Part shown: in pieces, positions 1 through 11,517 of the stretch
Layout of the letters: every line of letters starts with the position of its first letter
How positions within the stretch are numbered: the stretch's first letter is position 1
Assembly: GCA_000499405.2 (NCBI GenBank)
Contig: HG738138.1
Location: forward strand, 2,902,368-2,966,367
Reading direction: 5' to 3'
Length of the DNA stretch: 64,000 bases
Source of the DNA: Onchocerca volvulus
Lineage: Eukaryota > Nematoda > Chromadorea > Rhabditida > Onchocercidae
The notes under the pieces: generated by a model
Database searches by the model: none
Told to the model about the DNA's origin: nothing
Seen by the model: only the letters and a program-made list of their open reading frames with translations
Translations under genes and position numbers: made by a program

Positions 1-2106
1 CATGATCAAAACCAATTACACATTTCAGAAAAAAAAAAAGCGAAGAGCTAAACAAATTTAACATGGTCGTAATGAGTACAAAAAAGCTTATATTTCTGCT
101 CTACCTTACTTCTGCAAAGTGTATCTGCAAAGTATGTCTAAGGAACTGACCACTTTCCACAGTCAACTTCAGTCAATTAGCAATAACATGCGATGAACTG
201 CATAGCATGATCCTAACTGTATACGACTGTTTTTGTTGATGCCAACTAATTCAAGCCATCAAAGTTTGTTTATCCAGAATAAAATCCTGATAAAATGTAG
301 TAAAATTACACAGTAGAAGGTGTGAAATGAATAGGAACTATAAAATTAATCATACAACCTCTTTAACACAACTTACATCAATTTGCAAAAGTCTGACAAG
401 AATGTTTGCTGAACCTAAAACTAATTTTTTTTTTCCTTATGATATGATATTTCGATAAAGTTAAACACGTTGTACTATACTATCTCATAAGGAAAACGAA
501 ATCCATCCAAAACGACCTTTTCATAGGACAACTATGCCGACACCGCATCTGCCTGCCATACATCCCACTTTGCGTACAGCCCCACGGCATAAAATACGGC
601 CCGTCCTAAAATACGATGGTCACGATGTGCACGATAAAATCCCTAACAGTTTCGAAAAAAAAGTTCTGGTTGCCAGTTGAACTTGACGAATCGGAAATCT
701 AATAAATAATCAGGCAAGAAATGTTTCCTCCAGTGTCTTCATGACTCTCAGAAGATTCTATAAGCAACGTTAAGCTATCGCCATTTGCCAAACAGTTACA
801 AAGGACGATATTTGGAGAGCTATTTCAAGAGATCGTTACATCCCCTCTTCGTTTGCTTTCTCGACAGTAAAGATATTCAAAAGTAGATAAAAATAACGGG
901 GTAAAATAATTACTACTGTGACATAGTTTTAATTTATTTAACTATGTTGGGACCGTATTGCTGTTAACTATGTTAAGTAGTGCATTTACTGTTATAAAGC
1001 TGTAAACGATTCTAACGATCGCAATATACTTCATAAAATTCACTAAATCCTGGATTCATGTCATGATTATTGCATTCCGTAATCATGTCATATATTGTCG
1101 CCTTTCGAAGTGTAGCACTGTTGCGTCTAATTGTCGACATGGACATATAAATTCTGCTGAAATATAAACACATGGTGTGCATAGTAATTTTCAGATCCCA
1201 TTAAAACGAAAAGAAAAGAAACATGTTCTTTTTTACTGAAGCAAACAACACATCGTTTATTTTTAAAAATCATACTTCCAGAATTATCATCGAACTCGCC
1301 TTTAAATCTTCTTATCTCATCCTTATCTATATCTATTATCCCTGATATGAGAAAAAAAACTAGTCTGCCGTACGGAAACTGAAAAATCTAATTACGTAAA
1401 ACGCGAAGCTCTCAAGTGTCACGAAACAACGCTGAAATCCCATACTCGCAAAAGGGTCAAAATTATTCATGACCCACGGCAGTCGCAAATTAATCCAAAG
1501 CCTGTGGTGCCTCTCATTGCGCAACACCCGCCTCCATCATAATAGTGCTGTGAATGTATCTTTAAGAATCCCACTGGAAATTGTTAGATGGGATATGAGG
1601 CGATGATTAACATAGTTAAGTAACTTACTTCTTCCTCAGATAGCTCGAGTAATCGAATCCTTTCTGTCTGAAATTTTAAAATTTGTCAGTTATCAAACAC
1701 GGACACATTGTTTATAACTATTCTCTACCCAATTTTATAAATTTATTATGATAAATCCTTATGAATTAATTTGATACATAAATCGAAAAAAGTTCGAAAC
1801 TTCGGGAATTTTTCTTTGTACGAAGAAAAATCATGCTCCAATCAGATAATGTAGAGGCGAAAAACATACTTCCGATTTCACCCGCATCATTTTTCTCCTT
1901 AACTTTATATAAGTTTCAATTTGTGGATTTATTCAATTAGATACATAGGAGAAGCTTGATTCTTCGTCGATAATATCAGTGTTTCAGTTATCGCAATATT
2001 TCCATCCTTAATAACATTACTTCAAAGAGTTTGAATATCATTATATCGTATAATTGCGTGATAAGATCGCATTCAGATATTATAAGATTAAATTAACGTA
2101 AGATTT
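1..2106. other. Intergenic region left of the SLMAP-like gene
   Basis: I see no recognisable gene in this stretch. It is AT-rich with scattered stop codons. A patch at about 520-680 is richer in G and C than its surroundings and holds a 48-codon open frame (534-680, plus), which I do not recognise. The last few hundred bases probably contain the promoter of the SLMAP-like gene, but no core element can be named with confidence. Confidence 0.5.
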
Positions 2107-2108
2107 AG
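2107..2108 (+). promoter_or_regulatory. 3' splice acceptor just upstream of the SLMAP-like start codon
   Basis: The AG of 'agatttag' lies 9 bases before the ATG at 2118. No upstream coding exon is seen, so this is a candidate spliced-leader acceptor. It could also be the end of an intron in the 5' UTR. Confidence 0.45.
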
Positions 2109-2117
2109 GACTGTGAT

Positions 2118-4539
2118 ATGACAGGAATGCGATGTCCATATGCTATCCTGACAGCTTGCTCACAGTCGCATGCATTCGAAGAAAGGCGTTTTACGGTCCC
2201 AAATTCGGAAGAAGAGGCAATGAAAATTGGCCGGTCAGTTGCGCGATGGAAACCTAGCTCGGATAATGCTATCTTTGATTGCAAGGTTAACGAAAAAACT
2301 ACTTTGATCCTCGTTCTAGTTTTTGAAATAGTTGCGAAATTTTGGCTCTCTCTACAGTCGCCGAGATTTATGGATTTAACATTCTGATGTCCTTCAAATT
2401 CGCTTTATAACAGTTTCTTATATTTGGTGTTGGTATTAGATTTTTTCACTGGTAATATAGATATTTAAGGTGTTGTCAAGAAATCATGCAGTCTTATGGC
2501 ATGAAGAAGGTTGTTTTCTTCTCAAAGATACGAAAAGCAGTAATGGGACGTTTGTTAACAATGACCGATTGTCGAAAAGTGCGGAAGAAAGTTCCCCTCG
2601 ACAGATATACTCCGGTGATATATTGCAGTTTGGTGTAGAAATTTCCGAAAATGCTAATAAAGGTACGATCTACATCAGCTATAATTTTTTTTAAGGCTTC
2701 AAATCTATGTATAATGCCGAATTCAAGTGGCTCATGTTTCGTATTGTTCAGAGTTCTGAATTTCATTTTTTTTTTTTATCGTTACGGAATCTTCTTTTTT
2801 TTTAACCTGGTATAGAATTAAATGCTTTCAGTGACTCATGGTTGTATCTTGGCTATGATACGTCTTTATGATTCAAATGGTGAGGAAGCTTGTCCTCCAG
2901 ATAATATGGAAATTAGTGGATATTTAAGAGCGCACGACAATGATTCCGTGATGTTTCCACTGGTTGATTCCCACCAACTTTTTCAATTGCAGCATTATAT
3001 GCGTGAAGCAATGTATCGGGAACGTGCACTCGAGCAAAAGCTTGCAATGTTGGAGAATATTCTTTCCTCTACTGAGCAAGCGGCTGAGTCAAGTTGCCAG
3101 GTAATTATTAGTACTAAGTTTTGGAGAGAATGAAAAGTAGATAGAATAACTTACTTCTGAATGGAATATTTTTAGAAATTTTTGGTTTTGATCCAAAAGG
3201 ACTTGATTTTCTATGTGAAACATGATGAATTTGAAAGTGTTTACAGCAAAAAGATAGCACTGAGTCATCTTATTGTTAGCATCACTATTTTAGGCATTGA
3301 TAAGCGAGGACCAGTTACTATCCCGAATTGAAATGCTAGAAGGACAGCTTGCATTGTATTCGAAAAATGCTCTTAGCGAAAAAGTGAAAGAGCAGATGAA
3401 TGACTTGCTTGTGGACAAAAATAAATTTGAATCTCTTGCAAAAGAGTCATTACGTAGAGCGCAGGAAGAACGATGTGAAGCTTTGCAGCGACTTGCTGAT
3501 GTTGAAAGAAGCTTACTTAATGCTGGTACGAAATCCTTAATTTCCACGAAGTTCATCTGTAAAAATAGAGAAATCCAAATTTACAAGAGTACAGTAATTT
3601 TTAGTAATAATTTTTATATGTATTCCAGAGGAAGAGTCATCGGTTTTGAGACAGCGAGTTGCTGATCTAGAAAATGAACTTACTGTGGCAGTAGATGCAA
3701 ATAGTTCACTTCGGGAACATATCTCACAATTAAAAAAGCAATTAAGAGCAATGGAAATCAAGTACGGGGACTTGGAAGAAAAAAATTTCTCGGTATGATT
3801 TATTCGGAAAGTTTTTTCTCCTCCCTCTCTAAAAAATCGAAATATCTGAAGCTTCTATATTTGAAATGCTATTATGGTTTGTTATCATGCGGTGATAAGT
3901 TACTTGAAATTCCAATATTCTCTCCATATATTCCTTGCGCTCGTTTCAGCTAAGTGTACTATGTGAAAAATCGCGGGTAAAAGATAAAACCGACTTGAAA
4001 ATATCCGATTCGCAATTCCTCAATCCTTCGCAAGGGGAAAATGGTAAGTGTATTATTTCATATGAATAGATTGATCCATTCAGTACCGCTTTTGTATCAA
4101 AATTAGGTTTGGATCATTTTCCAGACGTACAAATATATTATGAAAGCTTTCAGGTTATGCAAAATTATATTTGTGTGATGAGAAAAGCCAAGCTATGCTG
4201 GAACTGAGGTTAACGCCATATCGATCCAACTGTGACTTCGCTGTAGGTTCTGAATTTTTAGATGCAGAAACTTCATTCAATTTAGCTGTCAGCATCATCT
4301 GCTGTCCTGCTTTAAATAATTAGAAAAATACAAACGTAAAAACAATTGCAAAAATACGATTGCCTGCGTACGAGAACCTGATATTAAGTCAGTTTGAGTA
4401 TCTTGCACCTTAATACTGGGTCCTTTCATTTCAGGCTTTACTGCTATGCGCTTTACCGCTTTTTTCGGTGATGTTTATTGTTTACAGTCTCGGAACAATG
4501 GTCATATCCTCTGTATTGAGCAAGATCAAAAGAGAATAG
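2118..4539 (+). CDS. SLMAP-like FHA-domain, tail-anchored protein
   Basis: Eight exons keep frame: 2118-2285, 2470-2662, 2832-3100, 3294-3525, 3629-3792, 3950-4043, 4154-4242 and 4435-4539, giving about 437 residues. An FHA domain fills roughly residues 5-115. It has the IGRSVAR strand (about 37-43), SRNHA (59-63) and KSSNGTFVN (78-86), which are the phosphothreonine-binding loops and closely match SLMAP. Residues about 130-380 are coiled-coil-like (rich in Glu, Lys, Leu and Gln). The last exon encodes a hydrophobic segment ([20 protein letters not shown]) and a short basic tail, so the protein is probably a C-terminal membrane anchor type. In animals SLMAP brings phosphorylated MST/Hippo kinases to the STRIPAK phosphatase complex and sits on ER, nuclear-envelope or centrosomal membranes. 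That role here is inferred from the family. The protein is much shorter than long vertebrate isoforms. Intron 1 uses a weak donor (gttaac). Reading past 4242 gives an alternative anchorless end. Confidence 0.88.
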
Positions 4540-5215
4540 GAAGTATTGACTATTATATTCTGCTTCACTTTGTAAAGCTTTTGTATACTTCACTTGTGCG
4601 ACGTAAAAACCAGGGAAAAAATTCGTTATATCCTTACTCGTTGCATCTTTAATGATACGCAAAATTCTGATTAAATTATCAGAGTGATTTACTCTAAGAA
4701 CTTTCCAGTTTATCCCAGTACTTCATCTCCGCATTTGTTGTGCAATTTCCAATAACTTGCAGATTAATGCTTTCCCTTCTTACCACTATTTGTTGCGAAC
4801 AGCACTGGAATAACTGGCTATCCCAACGATTCATTTCGAGATCACATGTCGAACAAGTTCAACAAAGCTCGATGTTTATACTGCTTCTGGACTAATCACA
4901 TGCACTGCCACCGGTTAACTGACAGCATGAATAAAGCGAGGACCAAACTGTAATCATAGAATGGAGCGAATCAATCCATAATCACATGGAATTCCAGGAT
5001 ATACAATCAAGTCCGTCCTGCCCCCTTCTGAAACCTGTATTGTCGAACAAATAATTGCGCATGGTTTATAAAAACTGAAGGAATAGAAAATATAAAATAT
5101 CAAGCTTCTAAATTTTTTATCAAATGCAAATAACAATATCTATAACAGTCCACATATATAAGTCTGCAGTATACAACACCAGTTGATGATGACGCCGTCA
5201 AATTAACGAATACGC
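4540..5215. other. Space between the convergent SLMAP-like and drp-1 genes
   Basis: This region holds the 3' ends of two converging genes. I see no coding potential or RNA gene. It presumably contains both 3' UTRs, but no clear poly(A) signal could be assigned. Confidence 0.5.
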
Positions 5216-8200
5216 TCACCAAATCTGGGTTTCACGAACTTCGCCAATTATATTACTTGCTTTATTGAGCGCCTAAAAAAAATACTTAGTTCAACTGTTG
5301 TATCTAAAAAGTTGAGCTGTGAAAGTACAAAGAAATTCTAGATGAAGAAATAACATAACATACATTAAGCATCTCAGCTGCTTCCTTTCTTCTTTGAGCC
5401 ATAACTGGACTTTCAGTCAGTAATTCCTCAAGTACTTCACGTTTATATAATTGCTGTACGAGCTCACTTTGTAAATTATCCTGGAAAGTTGAAATTAGTC
5501 TCAATTCTACACAAAATTCTTGGGGAAACCCTTTTCCTACCCATCTTCTTCTGACATAAATAGAAGTATGTATAAGCAAAGTACTACTTTTGTTTATCTC
5601 TCGAAAAAGATTCTTGCAAAAAGTTGATAAATTTGTGGAAATTAGTAAATATTTTGCATGAAAATACAAAAAAAAGAACTTGACGTACGCGAACATAATT
5701 CACTAGAAAATGCATAATAGCTTTAGGTACTGTATCCTGGACATTTTTCCTGACAATCATGAAATAACATCGGATGAGTCGTTCTGCAAAAATGTGCAGT
5801 CACTCTTTCTAACATTGTTAGCAGTGAATCGAATGTTTACAGGTGTATTCATAAAAATAAAAAGAGAAGTAAGCATAAAAAGCCAAAACTAATTAATCCA
5901 GAACTTTGGTAATGAAGATGTGTCCAACAATATAAAGAATAACAATATGCATTCAGAAATCAACGAAGTTGACCGCAGAAGTGTCACAACTATGGAGAAC
6001 CTGTTTAAAGATATTACTAGGACTATCTAGTAATTCGATGCAACATATCTGATGATGATATGATTGCGTGTCAGGTACGGCTGTGCAATGGCCTAACGAA
6101 AAGAAGTTCATGATGACAAATCGTTCGACACAGTCTGTCGGCCGATTAAATGGTAAGTTCCATTATCAAACAATAAGACAGACGAAGCGCGAAACTTACC
6201 TATTATTTGGCAATCTTTTTGCTCACGAGCGGTCAACTTTCGTGTAATTGTTTTTTCTGGTACTTCCGGCAAAAAACTCACAGGTTTGCGAGCTGATACA
6301 GCTGAAATAATAATGCTAATGTAGTAATAGTGTGAAAGGTGATCCAACAAAGGTATTAATATCTTGAGGAAAGACGTTGCAGTTGAGGCATTTGATATGA
6401 TTTATTTCTTAATAATTTGCGTGTATGCTATGTTTTTCTTTTATATCTATGGTGACGACTAAGACATTTAGCGAAATGGGCAACTTAAAAAATAGAAATT
6501 ACGTAAGGCAATATATATTTCAAATAGCATCTTGAGAAGTTTTGCATTCCAAAATAACAGATAATATCAATAGTTACGAAAACTTCAGAAACTCACGCGA
6601 CAGTACTGACTCCTTGTCTTTCGTATTTCCACCAAAAAACCAACCGGTGAAGCTTGAAATTTCGGTCGAATTCTACAATGCTCATATATAACTATGCCGG
6701 GCTAATTAACATATAAAATAACTGTTCACGAAATTATTGCAAAATCAAATAGCAAATGAGCAAATACTGTCTTGCACTTCCCGCAGCAATAAGGTTCAAA
6801 AACTCACGAACGCTTTTATTTCTACACAATCAATTTTTTTTTTAGCATAGTTTTAAAATTATTTGTTCTTTTGCTCATTTTGCAAGACTAATTTAAATAA
6901 ATGAATGGTAGAGATTTAGAGACACAACAAGATAAGAAAATGGATAATTCATGGATAATTTAAGAATTCTTGCCTGCGTTCCGACTGAACTTCCAGCTGA
7001 AGACGATACACCCGTAGTCTAAAATAGCAAAAATAAGAGAAGTCGACAGAAGACTGTACTGTGAAGAAATCGTAAAAGATCTACAATTTTATGCAAAATT
7101 AAAATACCGCAGAATTCTCGTGCAATTTATGCACTGGTGATTCAGTTTGAGGAACGCGTTTAATAGATCGTTTCGAATCATCGTCGACACATACGTGCTC
7201 CTGAATTATCTCAGTTGAACAAATCTTTCCTAATAAGAGATATAATTTGAGCAAGAAATATAATTTGATAGATGGTTAAATTCCAACTTCGTCATATGGA
7301 ATTTTTCAGAAAGGTGAGCTGAAAAATGTCATTAGAAAGAAATTTCATATGTGACATGTAGTTTCCAAACTAATAACGCAACAATTGAAATGCTTTTTTC
7401 TGCTGATAAATGCATATTTCTGCGCATTACGATATCTTTGAAAGCAAAGCCAACTTGCAACAAACTAAGTTGTAGAAAACTTTAATGAAGATAGCACATT
7501 TTCCCGACCCATTTTCTTGCAGATGATTGAAAGTAAAAAAATGTAAGCCTTTAACAGATTGCCAAGTGATGCATCAGCGAATTCCGGATGCTTCGTATTG
7601 ATATATGCAAGTTCAATTGCGACCAAATTTTCAACAATTTCATTTGTTGGCTTTAAACGACTTTTCAGGACATTACTTACTACTTCATTTATTTTGTCGT
7701 ACAAACGAGGAAACCGCTGCATTTCCTGCTGAAAATGAAAAAAGCTATGGCAATCGGGAGAAATAAATCCTTATTTGACAACTAGTTTATAACGACCATC
7801 CCAGAAATACTTCAACACCTGTTTATTTATTATTAAAAACAAACTAGCCATACTTTCAATCATCTTACGCTTTACATTTACCAGTGATGTACAACTAAGT
7901 CAAATATAGTTTTTTCGACCTTCTGCAATAGCCTCATTTTTTTTTAACTATATGCCTAAACATTTCATTCGAATTACTAGCTGATGAAATTATTCAGAAT
8001 ACGTAGTCTTAGTCAGTCTATTGACTAATACAGCATTTTTTTTTGGTCTGCTTTTAAGCCTACTGAAGTTTATCAAAAAAATATCCAATCGTCCCAGAAT
8101 TACCAAACTGCTGCGTTATCAGCAGTAAGATGGTACCGAGGTGGGAGATAAATTATCACCAAGTAAGAAATTTCGAACATAATTTTAAAATCGATCTGAA

Positions 8201-11007
8201 GAGTAGAATCCGATTTTTTTTCCGATTTTGTTTTTGATTACGATCTGGAAAAATAAAAGATATCAAAATAATTAAACCTGGGTATGAATGCCACAGTGCT
8301 GCACAATTCGCTGCAATTCTTCATGCACAAGTTCCACGCAACGCAGACTGGGCTCTTCCAGTCGGCGAATTTGTTTTTTTACCAATAATTCAAAACTCAC
8401 TTCCGGAACAAAAAGAGCCGGTCGAGGACCCTACAAAAATTAGTTTTAATGGCAGGTTATTTTAAACCCAAGAAAAAAACGATAATGTTTATTTTCTTCC
8501 TTTCAAAAACTATGATTTTACCGTTGCATTACGTATTGCTGTCAAAATATCAAGTTGCGTTAAATCACCCAATGGATCAATTGATTCTAGAACTCGACCA
8601 AATGTTTCATGGAAGATATAACATATGCGTGCTCCACCACACCTGCAATATTAAAAATTAAAACAATATTAAAGAATTCTAACAGTTATATACCTAACTG
8701 AATATACAAGAAAAGACAAAGAGAAAAACTAACAGCTCCGAGGTTTCGATATTCCTCGATGTGCCTTCAATAGTAGTGGTGTATGCAGTTGCAAAACGGG
8801 TTATAATTTGAAGCAAAGTGCTTCCATAATCCTGCACAGGTTCTCCATATGAGTTGAGCAGTGTTTGGCATTGCGCTATTAGGACATTTACTCGCATTTT
8901 CAACTGTGGAAGACATTCTCGTATATGGTGCATTAACAGCTGAAAAAAAAAAAAAAAAAATCATTCTCTCGCATAAATGAAAACATCATACTAATTTTAA
9001 TCCTAAAAAATGTATAATATATAAGTGATACTTCGACCATTCAAAGGAGATAGAAGTTGCCTCTGGAATACGGAAAATAGGTAAGCCGAATTAACAAATC
9101 ATACCAAAAATCGTATACTATACCTCCTACTGAATATGAATGATTGAAAAAAGTTACTCTTCGTAACAACGATCCTAACAATCATGAGCTTTAAATAAAA
9201 ACAGGAATAAATCCTAATCTTTCTAATGAAAAAAATTCTCGTGACCATTATGCTGCAATGCTTGCTAAACGTTAATTTCTTAACGTTGCAAAACTCTTAG
9301 TACAAATTAATGAAATTTACACAAAAATTTAATAGAAAACTCAAGCTGAATTGGAAATTACTCTATTGAGCGTTTTCGATAAGTATGGAATTCCATTTCT
9401 GCTTGCTAATGTAGGATATTTTCGCTGCAGAAATGATTGCTCATCACGTAAACAATCATCGATTGGTTTTTTGTTCATGATATCCGCTTGTGATCTAAAA
9501 CATGCTATTCGCTTTTCTAGTATCTGATAAACTATCAAATTACAAGCATGAAAACAATTTAACAATAGAGAATAGAAAATCAGTAACCTATTCACAACTC
9601 CTATAATGCCAAGCTTCACTGGAACAACGCGTCCGAGAAGAACTTCCATGGCATCAGTGCCATGATCCATCAGGTCAAGTTTAGTGAGTACAGCAAGCGT
9701 CCGACAACCTACAATTCAACTGTTAAAAACAGAAAGAATAACTGATGAATTCCTTAGCAATTAACTTTACAAACAGTGATGCGAAAATAAACAAAACAAA
9801 GTATCACCTTCCGGATCGACTTCTCTAGCTAATTTCAACGGTTCTGAAGTAGCAAAATCTTGATTTGCTGGTGTCACGGCAAGAATAATAGAATTTGGAT
9901 TCCCTATATAATTCATAATTAAATCCCGAACTTGAACCTAAAAATTTTCACTATCTTGAGAAAATTAACCAACAACGGAAGTTGATATTTAAAATTTCAT
10001 TTATATTTAAACCATTTCCAATTGCTTGGAAACAATATTACGGCTAAGTACTTTGTTGGCTTTGTGAATACAGAAAAATCTATTAAGTGAAAACATGAAT
10101 GCAAAAGAGGATTGGGATTTCAAATCACATCACTTTGCTTTAATCGAAAAACAGTTGGCGTCGCCGTTAGTATTAATTGTTTAAAATGCAGTAAAAAAAA
10201 GAAATTTATGACTTATCCGCACTTCAATATCTGTAGGCTGATCACCCACTGGCACTTTCGTCATTCCGGGTAAATCTATGAGCGTTAAATTCACTACATT
10301 AGGCGAACAAATTTTAAGATGGATTGGTATTCCCGATATTCCCTGCAAAAAATCCATAAACTCGTAGATACATGAGGAATTATATCGATAGTGACGATTA
10401 CTAATTTAAAGCCAAGTAAAATTTCACTTACTTTGTTTCTCCCTGTAATTTTCTCCGTTTCAAGTTCGATTTCTTGCCTTACTTCATCGAAATCTGTGAA
10501 AATCCTTTCTTTCAAGTGACCAAACACAGCCCACTCAGTTGCATTTATTATTATACCTGATGTTATTCTTTTTAACAAATGAAGAAATGCATCATAAATT
10601 TTGACGATAATCAATGTTAGAAAAAATTAGAGTGCATTGGGAAAAATCAAAACGTACCTTTATCAGTAATCCTAGCTTCTTTGTCATCCGTAAGTATATT
10701 GACTAGCTGCAAAATCAATGGTCGTCTGGTAACAATACCAGTCCCACGAGGTAGGAAATCCCGACCAACAATACCTTCTAAGACAGAACTCTTACCTGCA
10801 CTCTGCAAAAAGTAAATAGTGCTATCACGAAATCAAATACAACAGTGAAAATTAAAGTTAAGAAATTCCGAAGCAAATCAATAATCTGAAGCACTGAACC
10901 TGTGAACCAACGACGACAATCTGCGGCAACTGTATTTCTGCCTCACGAGTGCCAATTGCAGAAAAAACCTCTTGCAACTTATTGATAACAGGAATAAGCG
11001 ATTCCAT
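5216..11007 (-). CDS. drp-1: Dynamin-related protein DRP-1 (Drp1/DNM1L family)
   Basis: Eighteen exons on the minus strand keep frame: 11014-10900 (ATG at 11007), 10802-10658, 10556-10432, 10342-10223, 9937-9808, 9708-9588, 9494-9362, 8939-8734, 8642-8522, 8430-8278, 7728-7509 (or 7563), 7229-7108, 7018-6974, 6672-6597, 6301-6200, 5783-5689, 5480-5364 and 5272-5216. The protein is about 731 residues, or 713 with the short exon 11, close to usual Drp1 length. The GTPase domain shows GSQSAGKSS (P-loop, about 34-42), [13 protein letters not shown] and TKLDLMD. The middle domain has [20 protein letters not shown]. The GTPase effector domain ends with [10 protein letters not shown] and a tail ending in RETQIW. 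Family role: a cytosolic GTPase that assembles around mitochondria and peroxisomes and constricts them in fission. The variable region is Ser/Thr-rich and poorly conserved. The exon ending at 6974 uses a GC donor (cag|gcaaga), supported by frame and by the next exon. Confidence 0.95.
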
Positions 11008-11014
11008 GAATACT

Positions 11015-11016
11015 CT
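11015..11016 (-). promoter_or_regulatory. 3' splice acceptor upstream of the drp-1 ATG
   Basis: On the minus strand, 'cttttcag' ends 7 bases before the conserved start codon at 11007. It could accept a spliced leader, or join the open exon at 11517-11351. Confidence 0.55.
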
Positions 11017-11350
11017 GAAAAGATAATTATAAATTACTGTCATATTTATATAAATAAAACTGTTTAATTCATATTGCTATCCACATTACCAATGTATCAA
11101 AACAGAACACAAGAACAGAGAATTCAGGTAATCTTTCACAACAAACTGACCATAAATACAAGTACAGACTGATTTAAATTACTTCCTCTTCTATAATAGC
11201 TAGCCAAGCCAATGAGATGGTAATAAGCAAATACAAGAAGGGAAAGGCACATAATGGAATATAACTGCTGACGGAAAGTGTCTTATTCAAAACACTTTCT
11301 TAGTTTCCCATCATTACTTGTCCAAATGTTAACAATCTAAATAAACTTAC

Positions 11351-11517
11351 TGGCTATTTTTCGAAAGCCTTTCGTTAGTAGCTGTTGAATTCGATTCCAT
11401 CAAATGTATCTTAGTCGTGCTCTCCGTTGCTACATTATCGACGGCGTTATCGTCTTTGATGTTACAAGGAGACAACTCAGTGCTTCTGTGATTCGATGCT
11501 TCCTCCGTCTTGATTTT
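11351..11517 (-). other. drp-1: Possible alternative 5' exon of drp-1
   Basis: This 167-base segment lies between an acceptor (tttatag) and an excellent donor (gccaGTAAGT). It is open for 55 codons in exactly the frame that joins the acceptor at 11015 and reads on into DRP-1. A methionine at 11400 would add 19 residues (MESNSTATNERLSKNSQVF) to the usual N-terminus. The whole exon is rich in Ser, Thr, Asn and Glu. It may be coding, or a 5' UTR exon that is open by chance. Confidence 0.45.
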
